Source: Planctomycetota bacterium (lineage in GTDB: Bacteria; Planctomycetota; OFTM77). Taken from it: a stretch of DNA of 64,000 bases. The notes under the pieces were generated by a model. It made no database searches and had not been told where the DNA came from. It worked only from the letters and a program-made list of their open reading frames with translations. Where the stretch lies: contig JAJDCO010000001.1 in NCBI GenBank assembly GCA_029260795.1, forward strand, positions 1-64,000, given 5' to 3'. Positions 32,339-41,579 of this stretch are shown here, in pieces (the stretch's first letter is position 1; every line of letters starts with the position of its first letter). The translations under genes were made by a program, and so were the position numbers.

Positions 32339-35323
32339 TCAACGCCAGCGCGCCGCTTCCTCGGCTTCGCCACGCTTCTCGTGAATCCGAATCAGCGCCT
32401 GCTTCGCTCGACTCACCCAGTCCAAGACTTCGTGCTCGTCGGCCACGTCATGAGCTCCTCTCCAGACCTCGAGCGCGCCCGACGTGTCTCCGGATCGCTC
32501 GAGGCTGTCCGCGAGATCGGCCTGCGCCGCCAAGGCTCGGGGGCTCTCGACGCCCGAGCTCGCCTCGAAGATCTCGCAGCGCAGGCGAAGCCAGCGCTGT
32601 GCTTCTTCGTAGGCTTCTTTCTTCCGAGCGATCGCGGCCAGGCTCTCGAGCGTCGCCAAGACGTTCGGGTGCTCATCGCCGAGCTCACGACGGAATCGCT
32701 CCAACGCTTCCTCGAAGAGCTCCGCGGCCCGAGGCAGGTCTCCGGTGCTCCGCGTGACGGCCGCCGTGTTGTACAGGGTCCGCGTCACTGCGGTATGGTC
32801 TTCGCCGAGCGATTCCCTGCGGCCCGCCAGCACCTCCTCGAGCATCTCGGCTGAGCGGGGGTACTCATTGAGGCGAAAGACCGTGCTGGCGAGGTTTTCG
32901 AGGAGCGTGAGGGTCGTCGGGTGCTTGTCACCGAAGGCGGCGCGCGCCTCCTTCAGGGCTTCCTCTTGCCAAGGCCTTGCCTCGTCGGGACGACCGGAGC
33001 GCGCGAGCGTCAAGCCGAGGTCATCGAGCAGCACGGCCAGCTTGCCTTGAGAGACACCTGAGCTGGCCCGGTAGATCGACAGGGCGCGCCGCTGAGTCTT
33101 CTCGGCCTCATCGTAATCGCCCTGAGCGAACTGAGACACACCGAGCTCGCGCAGAGCCTCGCCCACGTTCGGATGCTCGGGCCCGAGAATGACCTCGAGG
33201 CCCGTGAGCGCCTCCCTGGCCAATGCCTCCGCTTCTTCGTAGCGCCCGAGCTCGTGGTATGCGGCGGCGAGGGCGAGCATGGATCGAGCTGTCACCTGGT
33301 GCCGCTCGCCATAGAGCCGCCGATGGATGTCGACGACCTCCAGGAGATGCTCGACGGCCTCATCGTGCCGCCCCAACACCCGCTTGGTGACGGCGAGGGG
33401 GTGGAGCGCTCGGCTCGTGCGAGCGTGGTCCTTCCCGAAGATCCGCCTCGTATTTCGAACTGCTTCCTCGAGCAGGGGCAGCCCTTCTTCGTGGTTCCCT
33501 TGGTTGGCGAGGGTCGTCCCCAGCTCCCGTTGAACCCAGGCGACGTCCGGATGCAGTTCACCATGGCGGCTGATTCGCAACGCCAGCAGCTTGCGATAGA
33601 TCTCCACCGCCTCGTCGGCGCGATCGAACGATCGGAAATGGCTCGCGAGCTGGAGGTCCATCTCCTGCCGAAAATCCTCGCTGGCCTCCTTCGCGGGCTC
33701 CTCGGCCATCAAGGCTTCGAGCTGCTCCAAGCCGAGCTGACGATCGCCCGATTCGAACGTGAGCCGCGCGAGGTCGAAACGCGTGCGAAGCGTCGACCGA
33801 TGCCCCGGCTCGTACTCCTGCTCATAGATCGCTCGGGCTCGCTCGAGATACTCGCGGGCGACATCGATCTCGTTGAGCTCCAAGTACGTGCTCCCGATCG
33901 CCTCCCGCAGGCGCGCCTCGACGAGCGGGCGGTTCTCGAAGCGATTCTCGAGGGACGGTGCGGCGGCATCGAGCACCTCCCGCACAGTGACCTGAACTCC
34001 GCTCTCCTCGGGTCGAGCCGACTTCAGGGTGTCGACCAGAAAGTCGGTGACCTCGAGCGCGGTCTCGAGCTCTGCCACGGCCTGATTCTGAGCGTCCAGG
34101 GCGAGGTCCCGCTCGTCTTGGACTCGGATCAAGCCGTAGGTCGGCCCGAGGACGAGTCCCAGGACCGCCACCAGCGTGGCCGCCACCACCGCGCGGTGAC
34201 GGCGCGCGAACTTGATCAGCAGGTACGCGCCGGTCGGCTTGCGAGCGCTGATGGGCTCATCATCGAGAGCGCGCCGAATGTCCTCACCCAACTCCGCGGC
34301 GCTGGAGAATCGTTGCGACGGGTCTTTCTCGAGCGCTTTGGCAACGATCGTAGAGACGTCTCCCTTGAGCTCTGATCGGAGCTGGCTGAGGCTCGGGGGA
34401 CGCCTCTCCTGAATCTCGCGCAGGATCACCGGAACGGGCACACCATGCACGGGTATCGGGAGCTCGCCGCTCAGAAGCTCATACAGCACGACGCCGAGTG
34501 CGTAGACGTCCGACCGGGTGTCGATCTGCCGAGAGTCCCCTCGAATCTGCTCCGGGCTCATGTAGGCCAGCGTACCGACGATGCGGCCCAGCTCGGTCTC
34601 GAGCGTGAGGTCGCGTGTCTCCGTCGACTCGAGGCGGGCGATACCGAAGTCGAGGATCTTGGGTTCCCCCGCGCGGGTGACCAGGATGTTGGCCGGCTTG
34701 AGATCACGGTGAATCACACCTTGCTGATGTGCATGCTGGACGGCGGCGCAGATCGCCACGAAGAGCTCGAGGCGACGTCGACTCGAGAGTGCTTGGTGAT
34801 CGGCGTGCTCGACGAGCGTCTGACCGTCCACGAGCTCCATGGCAATGAACGGTTGGTCCGCGATCACCGTATCTTCCGAGACGAGGTCCCCACGACCGGC
34901 CTCGTGAATCTGAGCGATGCCGGGATGCTGTAGCCGACCGAGCACATGGGCTTCGCGAGCGAAGCGCAGCATCATCTCCTCGGACTGCGTCTCCGCTCGA
35001 AGCAGCTTGAGCGCGACACTCCGACGCGGGTTCTCCTGCTCGGCTTCGTAGACCGCTCCCATTCCACCCTGGCCGAGACGTTTCCGAATCCGGTAGCCCG
35101 CGATCGACGCACCGGTCGGATCGAGAGTCGGTCCGAAGCCAGCCCCCGCCGTCACCGGCGTGTCGGAGAACGTCGCGGCCGACGACAGCCGAAGGCGCAC
35201 TTCTTTGGCCAGCTCGGGATCGTCGGCGCACCGTCGATCGATCTCTCGGGAACGCTCCTCTTCGCCGAGAGGCGCCAAATCCGCCAGTAGGACCTCGATT
35301 CGCGCGTCTTGTTCGGAGCTCAT
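32339..35323 (-). CDS. Membrane Ser/Thr protein kinase with C-terminal TPR repeats
   Basis: The ATG at 35323 (a GTG directly precedes it) gives 994 residues. After a 75-residue N-terminal stretch with paired acidic residues comes a PknB-type kinase domain (about 78-352): GQGGMGAVYEA, Lys in VALKLL, HRDLKPANILV, DFGIA and YMSPEQ, all intact. One membrane helix lies at about 379-400 (VVAATLVAVLGLVLGPTYGLI). The remaining 590 residues are TPRs, many of the 42-residue kinesin-light-chain type (GEEHPxVxxxLxxLA...), placed outside. The architecture matches planctomycete/acidobacterial 'kinase-TPR' receptors. It sits between a FecR-like protein and a TPR-CHAT protease. Confidence 0.93.
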   Translation of the reverse strand: MSSEQDARIEVLLADLAPLGEEERSREIDRRCADDPELAKEVRLRLSSAATFSDTPVTAGAGFGPTLDPTGASIAGYRIRKRLGQGGMGAVYEAEQENPRRSVALKLLRAETQSEEMMLRFAREAHVLGRLQHPGIAQIHEAGRGDLVSEDTVIADQPFIAMELVDGQTLVEHADHQALSSRRRLELFVAICAAVQHAHQQGVIHRDLKPANILVTRAGEPKILDFGIARLESTETRDLTLETELGRIVGTLAYMSPEQIRGDSRQIDTRSDVYALGVVLYELLSGELPIPVHGVPVPVILREIQERRPPSLSQLRSELKGDVSTIVAKALEKDPSQRFSSAAELGEDIRRALDDEPISARKPTGAYLLIKFARRHRAVVAATLVAVLGLVLGPTYGLIRVQDERDLALDAQNQAVAELETALEVTDFLVDTLKSARPEESGVQVTVREVLDAAAPSLENRFENRPLVEARLREAIGSTYLELNEIDVAREYLERARAIYEQEYEPGHRSTLRTRFDLARLTFESGDRQLGLEQLEALMAEEPAKEASEDFRQEMDLQLASHFRSFDRADEAVEIYRKLLALRISRHGELHPDVAWVQRELGTTLANQGNHEEGLPLLEEAVRNTRRIFGKDHARTSRALHPLAVTKRVLGRHDEAVEHLLEVVDIHRRLYGERHQVTARSMLALAAAYHELGRYEEAEALAREALTGLEVILGPEHPNVGEALRELGVSQFAQGDYDEAEKTQRRALSIYRASSGVSQGKLAVLLDDLGLTLARSGRPDEARPWQEEALKEARAAFGDKHPTTLTLLENLASTVFRLNEYPRSAEMLEEVLAGRRESLGEDHTAVTRTLYNTAAVTRSTGDLPRAAELFEEALERFRRELGDEHPNVLATLESLAAIARKKEAYEEAQRWLRLRCEIFEASSGVESPRALAAQADLADSLERSGDTSGALEVWRGAHDVADEHEVLDWVSRAKQALIRIHEKRGEAEEAARWR

Positions 35324-35418
35324 CACTCATCCCTGTTGCCGAACGGGTGGTCATCCTCGAGCACGGCAGACTACGGACCGAGAGGTCGCGGTTCAACGCC
35401 GCCGGTCGGTCCTGCCAC

Positions 35419-36249
35419 TCAACGACGAAAGGCTTCGCGCAGCTTCTGGAGCTGGATCTCTTCCAATGGCTCGAGGGGCGCCATCGCCGATTCCCGACCA
35501 TCGCTGTAAGCCACTCGCCGCATTCCCTCCGGTACGCGACTCATGGCGTCCTTCCCTTCGCCCACCCGGTCCATCATCTCGACCTCACCCTCGAGCACGC
35601 ACAGGCAAGTCCCCTGATCGTTCCGAATGACGGCGAGAGTGGTCCCGGTGATGCGGACCATCGACTCCTCGGTCTCGCACAGGAGGTTGGCCGGTGAGAA
35701 TCCTGAGAGCGTCGTCACTCGCACTTCGCCCCGTACCAACTGCAGTGACCGGTCCGAGCTGAACCAGCGCCCGAAGGTGTCGGGAAGGGTCAGCTCGGAT
35801 TCGGGCGCGAGCACGAGCACCATCTGGTCTCCGGCGCGCAGGGTGATCTCGGCCGTGCCTTCGGTCGTGAGACGGGCACCCGGCACGAGAAAGTCTGCCA
35901 GCTCGGAGAGGCGGTCCAACGGGAAGGTCCGTGCTCCGATGCGAATCTGGCCTTCTCCGGAGCCTTTTTCCAGGGTCCATCGCGGACCGCGAATCCCGAA
36001 GAGGAATGCCATGATCAAAGCCGCGGCCACGGCCGTCGTGACGAGCCCGAGCACGAGACGCCACCGGGGGCGAGGTCGCACATCGCTTGGCCAGTGTCGG
36101 CTCGGAGCGGGCTCCTCGACCTGGCCGGCCAGGAACTCCTCCTTGAGTCGGGCCCGAAACGCCGGGTCCGCCTCAAATGGTGTCAAGCTCTCGAGAGCCT
36201 CGCGGGCTCGGTGCTCGGCATCGGTCATCGGACGGCGCTTCTCGTTCAC
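35419..36249 (-). CDS. FecR-like membrane protein, probable anti-sigma factor
   Basis: A GTG at 36249 overlaps the sigma-factor stop (GTGA) and is preceded by GGGGAGG, which indicates coupled translation; the product is 276 residues. A cytoplasmic N-terminus of about 75 residues (EHRAREALESL, RARLKEEFLAG) is followed by one membrane helix (VLGLVTTAVAAALIMAFLFGI) and an extracytoplasmic domain with the FecR pattern: GARLTTEGTAEITLRAGD, LVRGEVRVTT, SMVRITGTTLAVIR, CLCVLEGEVEM. FecR-type proteins hold or release the cognate ECF sigma factor in response to an outside signal. The kinase gene begins 95 bp downstream on the same strand. Confidence 0.85.
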   Translation of the reverse strand: MNEKRRPMTDAEHRAREALESLTPFEADPAFRARLKEEFLAGQVEEPAPSRHWPSDVRPRPRWRLVLGLVTTAVAAALIMAFLFGIRGPRWTLEKGSGEGQIRIGARTFPLDRLSELADFLVPGARLTTEGTAEITLRAGDQMVLVLAPESELTLPDTFGRWFSSDRSLQLVRGEVRVTTLSGFSPANLLCETEESMVRITGTTLAVIRNDQGTCLCVLEGEVEMMDRVGEGKDAMSRVPEGMRRVAYSDGRESAMAPLEPLEEIQLQKLREAFRR

Positions 36250-36920
36250 GACAACGCCTCCCCGAGCAAGCGTCCCAGAGCGGCGATGGCTCGCGAGTAA
36301 CACTTGCGGGCCGCGACCTCGCTCATGCCCAATACCTCGGCGATCTCGGAATGAGACAAGCCGTCGTGACTTCTCAAGAGAACGCTCATGCGTTGGTCCT
36401 CGGGCAGCTCAAGAATCGCTGCCTGCACGAGCCGCTCACGCTCCCTCGCCAGCAGCGAGGCATCGGGTCGTCCCTCGGAAGCGGTCAGGCTGGCTGACAG
36501 GACCGGATGCGCGTCGATCGACGCCGTCGACTTCCGAAACCGGTCGGCCCGATCGCGCAATCGATCCCGATAGAGGTTGTACGTGATCGTCATGAGCCAC
36601 GGTGCCGGATCGCGCTGCGGGTCGAGGCGATGTGCCGAACGATGAACACGCAAGAAGACCTCTTGGACGAGATCCTCGGCCGTCGCCCGTTCTTTGCACA
36701 ATCGCCGAGCGACCCCGAAGACACGGTCGAAGTAGGCCTCGAAGAAGGCGCCGAGCGCTTCCGGCTCTCGCCGCCGAAAGGCCTCGAGATCGAGCTCCGC
36801 GGACGCCGACGACGCACCGACGCGTACGGAGGAGAGTGAGGAGCGTGACGTCTCGCGGCTCAAGGGGGTCACCGATCGGAACGGGGGATCTCGAAGTCGC
36901 ATCCGGGCCCAAGGTAGCAT
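36246..36920 (-). CDS. ECF sigma factor, first gene of the kinase-CHAT operon
   Basis: The ATG at 36920, with AGAGGAG upstream, gives 224 residues; the open frame begins 18 bp earlier at a TTG. Region 2 reads FFEAYFDRVFGVARRLCKER, AEDLVQEVFLRVHRSAHRLD and PAPWLMTITYNLYRDRLRD; region 4 reads LELPEDQRMSVLLRSHDGLSHSEIAEVLGMSEVAARKCYSRA. It is a classical ECF with no C-terminal extension. It opens a minus-strand run of sigma factor, FecR-like protein, kinase-TPR and TPR-CHAT, and faces a plus-strand gene at 37101, so the 180-bp gap holds divergent promoters. Confidence 0.93.
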   Translation of the reverse strand: MLPWARMRLRDPPFRSVTPLSRETSRSSLSSVRVGASSASAELDLEAFRRREPEALGAFFEAYFDRVFGVARRLCKERATAEDLVQEVFLRVHRSAHRLDPQRDPAPWLMTITYNLYRDRLRDRADRFRKSTASIDAHPVLSASLTASEGRPDASLLARERERLVQAAILELPEDQRMSVLLRSHDGLSHSEIAEVLGMSEVAARKCYSRAIAALGRLLGEALS

Positions 36921-37100
36921 CCGCTCCTCTTGCCACAAGAGTGGACCTCGATGCGGATCTTCGGTGTTGCGCGACGAGCTGCCTGTCGTTTGAAGACGCG
37001 GCGCACCTGCTTCGGCAGGGAGGACGCTCCTTCAAACAACTGGCCTCGGCGTTGCCCTTTCGACGCCGCAACCGACATCCATAGAACGAGGCATTCACCA

Positions 37101-38399
37101 ATGAGACCTCTCTTCTGGCTTCCACTCGCCGGCTCGATCCTGCTCGGCGCTGCCTTCGCACAGTCACCCGATGATGCCGACGTGCAGCTTCCCTCGCGCG
37201 ACTGGTCCGACCGCGGCCTCGACCTCGTCCAGGTCGATCGCCACACGCTGGTCGCCGCCTGGGTGGACCACAGTCGCGACACGCGCAAGCGGCCCGACCT
37301 TCTGGTGGTGGCCCGCTCGAACGACCAAGGCCGCAGCTGGACCGAGCTCTTTCACAGCGACGTGGACGAGATCCGGATCAAGGCCCTCTCGATCGATGTG
37401 GCGGTCGGACAAGCGAACACTCCCGAGCCGGATCGCTGGATCTACGTCGCCGTTCAGGGCGTGCACTGGTACCGCGCCGGCAACATGTGGTGGGAGACGC
37501 TCTCCCTCGTGAGCGGTCCTCTCGACACCCGCTGGGGTGTCGCGCCCCACCGCCGAGCCGTGCTCGATGGCCACGGGGTCGGCTCGATGCATATTCCCGG
37601 GGACGATCTCCACCTGTCCTGCGTCGTGGCGCCGTATCGGGATCGCAGCGGAGATCGCTACGCTGTCTCCGTCGCCTTCAAGCGATTCAGCTCGAATCAG
37701 ATCTCCGTCGCGACTTCGTTGAACGGAGGATTCCAGGCGACATCCGTTGCTGCGACCGGCACGGGGACTTTCCTTCCCGGAACCGACTTCGCCCATCCCG
37801 CGCTCGCCGTGGACCGCCGCTTCGGTTGGTTGTTCTTGGCCTGCGAGGATCGCGCCGACGACATCGTGAAGGTCGGGCAGGTGCAGATTGCCGACTTCAT
37901 CGCCGGACAAGGCTTCACCGAGGTCCTTCGCACCGACTCGAAGGATGGTCTCCGGGAGCACGCGCCCGACATCACGGCCGAGGACGGCTACGCGGTGATG
38001 GTCTGCCTCGAAGGCGAAGCGAACAGGTTCGGCGAGTATCGACTGGCCCGGTACACGCAGACCCGCAACTGGCCGTTCCAGATTGGTCCGGCGATCACGA
38101 GTCAGGCGCTCGGCGTTCCGGACATCGTGATGGTCGAGCAGCAGCTCTCGGTCGCTGTCCTCGCCACCCAGGATCGTTCGAGCGGCCGCGCTTACCCGGG
38201 TGTCTTCGCTTTCGAGGGCGACTTTCAGAGCCCGCTCTTGCCGACGCAGATCAACCAGGCCTCGGTCGAGCGCGGCGTGCGTCCCCGGGCCGCGCTCCGC
38301 GATCACGCCGGGCCGGGCGCGACGTCTTATGGGTACACCGAGGACAACGATCGCCAATTCATAGTGATCTCTCGTCCCTTCCTCGACCCGGGCAATTGA
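37101..38399 (+). CDS. Exported BNR/sialidase-like beta-propeller protein
   Basis: The ATG at 37101, after GAGG, gives 432 residues with a signal peptide (MRPLFWLPLAGSILLGAAFAQ). The mature protein has propeller-blade repeats including the Asp-box-like SNDQGRSWTELF, then RWIYVAVQG, DDLHLSCVVAPYRDRSGD, RFGWLFLACEDRADD, GYAVMVCLE, GYTEDNDRQFIVIS. Sialidase catalytic residues (Arg triad, FRIP) are not evident, so it is more likely a binding or structural propeller or a distant hydrolase. It is followed by a long hairpin at 38427-38467. Confidence 0.75.
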   Translation: MRPLFWLPLAGSILLGAAFAQSPDDADVQLPSRDWSDRGLDLVQVDRHTLVAAWVDHSRDTRKRPDLLVVARSNDQGRSWTELFHSDVDEIRIKALSIDVAVGQANTPEPDRWIYVAVQGVHWYRAGNMWWETLSLVSGPLDTRWGVAPHRRAVLDGHGVGSMHIPGDDLHLSCVVAPYRDRSGDRYAVSVAFKRFSSNQISVATSLNGGFQATSVAATGTGTFLPGTDFAHPALAVDRRFGWLFLACEDRADDIVKVGQVQIADFIAGQGFTEVLRTDSKDGLREHAPDITAEDGYAVMVCLEGEANRFGEYRLARYTQTRNWPFQIGPAITSQALGVPDIVMVEQQLSVAVLATQDRSSGRAYPGVFAFEGDFQSPLLPTQINQASVERGVRPRAALRDHAGPGATSYGYTEDNDRQFIVISRPFLDPGN

Positions 38400-38701
38400 A
38401 CTCCGAGGAGGTGACCGACGAACGGACCGCTGACGGTCAACGCATTCGAGCCAAAGACCGTCAGCGGATCGGCTTCGTTGGAGGCGCGATCTACACGTCA
38501 CATCCTGCGAGCTCCGCCTCGTCGACCGCTTCTTCACCTGCCGAGCGGCTACCGACGATCCATTCAAGTTCGCCTGGCGAGCCGGTCGAGAGCACTCGGT
38601 GTGCAGGCTCGGTCGAGGGGAGCCGACAGCGCGTGTTCGGGCTCGCGGCCGACACCGCTATCGTTGTGGACGCTGATCTCGATCTCCGGAGGCCTGGACC
38701 C
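38400..38701. other. Intergenic region with a strong inverted repeat
   Basis: This 302-bp gap contains the 12-bp inverted repeat at 38427-38467 about 30 bp after the preceding stop and, at its right end, the CGGAGG ribosome-binding site of the next gene. Nothing else is supported. Confidence 0.6.
38427..38467 (+). terminator. 12-bp inverted repeat, probable terminator
   Basis: Perfect arms ccgctgacggtc (38427-38438) and gaccgtcagcgg (38456-38467) enclose a 17-base loop, 28 bp behind the stop of the propeller gene. There is no U-tract; an operator role is also possible. Confidence 0.55.
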
Positions 38702-39898
38702 ATGCACCGCTCGATCTGCCCACTCTTCGCAGCCTTGATCTTTCTGACGCTCGGCGCATGCCAGCGGGGCGGAAGCTCGTCGCCCGCTCCACTTCCGTCG
38801 GGTGGCGGATCGGACGCTCTCGCCATCGAGATCGTGGCTTCGAACCTCGCGATGCCGGTGGAGATGGCCGTGCCTCCCGGCGAGACCGCTCGGATCTTCG
38901 TGGTCGAGAAAGGCGGCACGATCGTCATCGTCGACCAAGGCGCGCTCTTGCCCGTTCCCTTTCTCGATGTGAGCAGCCTCCTCTCGAGCGGCAACGAGCA
39001 AGGTCTCCTCGGATTGGCCTTCGACCCGGATTACGCGAGCAGCGGACGCTTCTACATCTACTACACCGACGTCAATGGCGACGCCGTCATCGCTCGCTAC
39101 TTGGTCTCGGGCGACCCGGATGTCGCTCAATCCGCAGCGGACCGCCTCCTCGTGGTCATTCCCCAGCCCGCGCAGAATCACAATGGCGGCCGCATGGTCT
39201 TCGGCCTCGACGGGTACTTGTACGTCGGCGTCGGTGACGGAGGCGGTGCCGGCGACCCGGACGGTACGGGTCAAGATCCGAGTGATCTGCTCGGCTCGAT
39301 CCTCCGCCTCGACGTGAGTCCCGCCGGGGACTACGCGATCCCACCCGACAATCCTTTTGCTGGCGATCCCATCAATGCTCCCGAGGTCTGGAGCTACGGT
39401 TTGCGCAATCCGTGGCGGCTCGGATTCGATCCGGCAACAGGCGATCTCTACGTCGCTGACGTCGGACAGAGCGAGCGCGAGGAGGTCTCGGTCGTGCGGG
39501 CCATCGATGGTGCCGGACGAGCGGCCAACTTCGGGTGGAAGCTCACCGAGGGACTCGCCTGCTACGAGCCGGCTTCGGGATGTGACACGACCGGGCTCGT
39601 GCTTCCCGTGCTCGACTACGATCACACGCAGGGCTGCAGCATCACGGGCGGACTCGTCTATCGCGGGTCGGCCTTGCCGGCGGAGTATCAAGGTCTCTAC
39701 TTCTACGCCGACTTCTGCGACGGCTGGGTGCGCAGCTTCCGGATGCGAGACGGCGTCGCGATCGATGGCACGGAGTGGACGCGGTTGAACACCGGTGAGC
39801 GCATCACCAGCTTCGGTGTGGACGGCGCGGGCGAGCTCTACCTGATGACCACTGCCGGGAGCTTGTGCCGCATCGTGGAGAATGTCGCGACGGAGTGA
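38702..39898 (+). CDS. PQQ-dependent glucose/sorbosone dehydrogenase-like lipoprotein
   Basis: From the ATG at 38702 (GGAGG upstream) the 398-residue product has a lipoprotein signal with lipobox LGAC, and the GSDH-type six-bladed propeller: FVVEKGGTIVIVDQG, GLLGLAFDPDY, FYIYYTD, NHNGGRMVFGLDGYLYVGVGDGG, the calcium/cofactor region GSILRLDVS, WSYGLRNPWRLGFDP, YVADVGQSEREEV, NFGWK, GGLVYRG and YFYADFCDGWVRSF. Members oxidise sugars or aldoses with PQQ; many planctomycete paralogs have unknown substrates. Catalytic His in the NHNGG segment is present. It is surface-anchored. Confidence 0.9.
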   Translation: MHRSICPLFAALIFLTLGACQRGGSSSPAPLPSGGGSDALAIEIVASNLAMPVEMAVPPGETARIFVVEKGGTIVIVDQGALLPVPFLDVSSLLSSGNEQGLLGLAFDPDYASSGRFYIYYTDVNGDAVIARYLVSGDPDVAQSAADRLLVVIPQPAQNHNGGRMVFGLDGYLYVGVGDGGGAGDPDGTGQDPSDLLGSILRLDVSPAGDYAIPPDNPFAGDPINAPEVWSYGLRNPWRLGFDPATGDLYVADVGQSEREEVSVVRAIDGAGRAANFGWKLTEGLACYEPASGCDTTGLVLPVLDYDHTQGCSITGGLVYRGSALPAEYQGLYFYADFCDGWVRSFRMRDGVAIDGTEWTRLNTGERITSFGVDGAGELYLMTTAGSLCRIVENVATE

Positions 39899-40126
39899 AG
39901 GCGCGGGGAGCGTCTTCGGCTAGCAGCAAAGCCGCGCAACACACGCCGAACGAGCGCGCCGAGGCGCTCCACGCCGGAGGAGAAGCGTCGGCGACTCGAG
40001 GCGTTCGTCGCGCCGGGGCGAGGGAGTTCTTCGAGAGATTCTCGAAAGAATCCGATAACCTCGAGCCCTCCCATCGCGTTGCCGTCCCCGTACTGGTACG
40101 CCCGCCTCATCTCAGGAGAACTCGGC

Positions 40127-41551
40127 ATGAAGCGCATCGCTCTCGTCATCAGCGGCCTCGTGCTCGTCGCTTCGGCACAGGGTCAGAGCACCGACTGGCC
40201 CAGCTGGCGTGGCCCTCGAGGAGACGGAACGAGCGCGGCGATCCAGCTGCCGACGGAGTGGAGCCTCGAGAAAAACATCGTCTGGAAGACGGCATTGCCC
40301 TCGTGGAGTGGCGCCACACCCATCCTCATCGGTGATCGGATCTTTTTGACCTCGCCCTCGCAAGTCACTCCCGAAGAGCGAGCCAAAGCCGAAGCGGAAG
40401 CGGCACGCCAGCGCGAAGAGCGTGAGCAAGGCGGGCGCCGCGGTGGACGACGAGGACGAGGCGGCTTCGGACGGGGAGGCGGCCGTCATCCAGGAGGTCA
40501 AGAGCTGCTGCTGCTGTGCCTATCCAAAACCGACGGCGCGCTGATGTGGCAGAAGCAGATCGACTCGGGGAATCAGCTCTTCATGAAGGGCAACAGCAGC
40601 TCGCCTTCTCCGGTCACCGACGGTCGTCACGTCTGGGTCGTCACGGGGAACGGTCAGGTGACGGCCTTCGACCTGGACGGGAGCGAGGTTTGGAAGACGA
40701 ACCTCCAAGAAGCCTACGGCCAGTTCGGGCTGAACTGGGGCTACGCTTCGTCGCCGCTCCTGCATGACGGCCTGCTCGTCATCGAGGTCCTTCAGGGCAT
40801 GCGCACCGACGATCCTTCCTATGTGATCGCGTTCGAGGCCGCGACCGGCAAGGTGAAGTGGAAGGTCGATCGACCGACCGACGCACCGCGGGAATCTCCG
40901 GACGCCTACACCACACCGCTGCTCGTCGAGCGTGGCGAGCACAAGCAGATCGTCATCAGTGGCGGCGACTATGTCACCGGGCACGACTTCGGAACGGGCG
41001 CCGAGCTGTGGCGAGTGCCGGGTCTGAACCCTCGCCAGGCTTCGAACTATCGAATCGTCGCCTCACCGATTCTCGCCGGCGATGTCATCGTGGCACCCAG
41101 CCGCGTGCGCCCGATGCTCGGCATCGCCCTGGACGACAAGATGCGGCCGAACGCCGAGAGCATCGCGTGGCGCTTCGAGGATCGCGGGGGCCCCGACGTG
41201 CCCACACCGACCACCGATGGGGAGCGCGTGTACGTCATCGATGACAGCGGCATGGCCACCTGTCTCGATGCCAAGACGGGCAAGGTCGTTTGGGGGCCGG
41301 AGCGCACGACCTCGGGTCGCGTCAGCAGCTCACCGCTCCTGGCGGACGGCAAGATCTACTTCACGACTGAAGAAGGACAGACAGTCGTTCTCTCCGCGGG
41401 CGCCAAGTACCAGAAGCTCGCCGAGAACGAGCTCGACGGGAGCTACACCCTCGCGTCCCCCGTTGCCAGTGGCCAGCGTCTCTACATTCGGACCGGCGAC
41501 CACCTCTATTGCATCGGTGCGAAGCCAGCCAAGGGTTCGGGCGGCGAGTGA
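40127..41551 (+). CDS. PQQ-like beta-propeller protein with an Arg/Gly-rich insert
   Basis: The ATG at 40127 has AGGAG 8 bp upstream and yields 474 residues with a signal peptide (MKRIALVISGLVLVASAQGQ). The fold is a PQQ_2/WD40-like quinoprotein-type propeller, with DWPSWRGPRGDGTS at the start, typical of the planctomycete 'outer membrane biogenesis protein BamB-like' family, and repeats such as FDLDGSEVWKTN, FEAATGKVKWK and LDAKTGKVVWG. Between blades (about residues 85-125) lies a highly charged low-complexity loop: a Glu/Ala/Arg helix followed by a run rich in RGG. No catalytic residues are evident. It is followed closely by a transporter gene. Confidence 0.85.
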   Translation: MKRIALVISGLVLVASAQGQSTDWPSWRGPRGDGTSAAIQLPTEWSLEKNIVWKTALPSWSGATPILIGDRIFLTSPSQVTPEERAKAEAEAARQREEREQGGRRGGRRGRGGFGRGGGRHPGGQELLLLCLSKTDGALMWQKQIDSGNQLFMKGNSSSPSPVTDGRHVWVVTGNGQVTAFDLDGSEVWKTNLQEAYGQFGLNWGYASSPLLHDGLLVIEVLQGMRTDDPSYVIAFEAATGKVKWKVDRPTDAPRESPDAYTTPLLVERGEHKQIVISGGDYVTGHDFGTGAELWRVPGLNPRQASNYRIVASPILAGDVIVAPSRVRPMLGIALDDKMRPNAESIAWRFEDRGGPDVPTPTTDGERVYVIDDSGMATCLDAKTGKVVWGPERTTSGRVSSSPLLADGKIYFTTEEGQTVVLSAGAKYQKLAENELDGSYTLASPVASGQRLYIRTGDHLYCIGAKPAKGSGGE

Positions 41552-41579
41552 TCTCGAGCTGACCCCGTTCGAGAACCGT

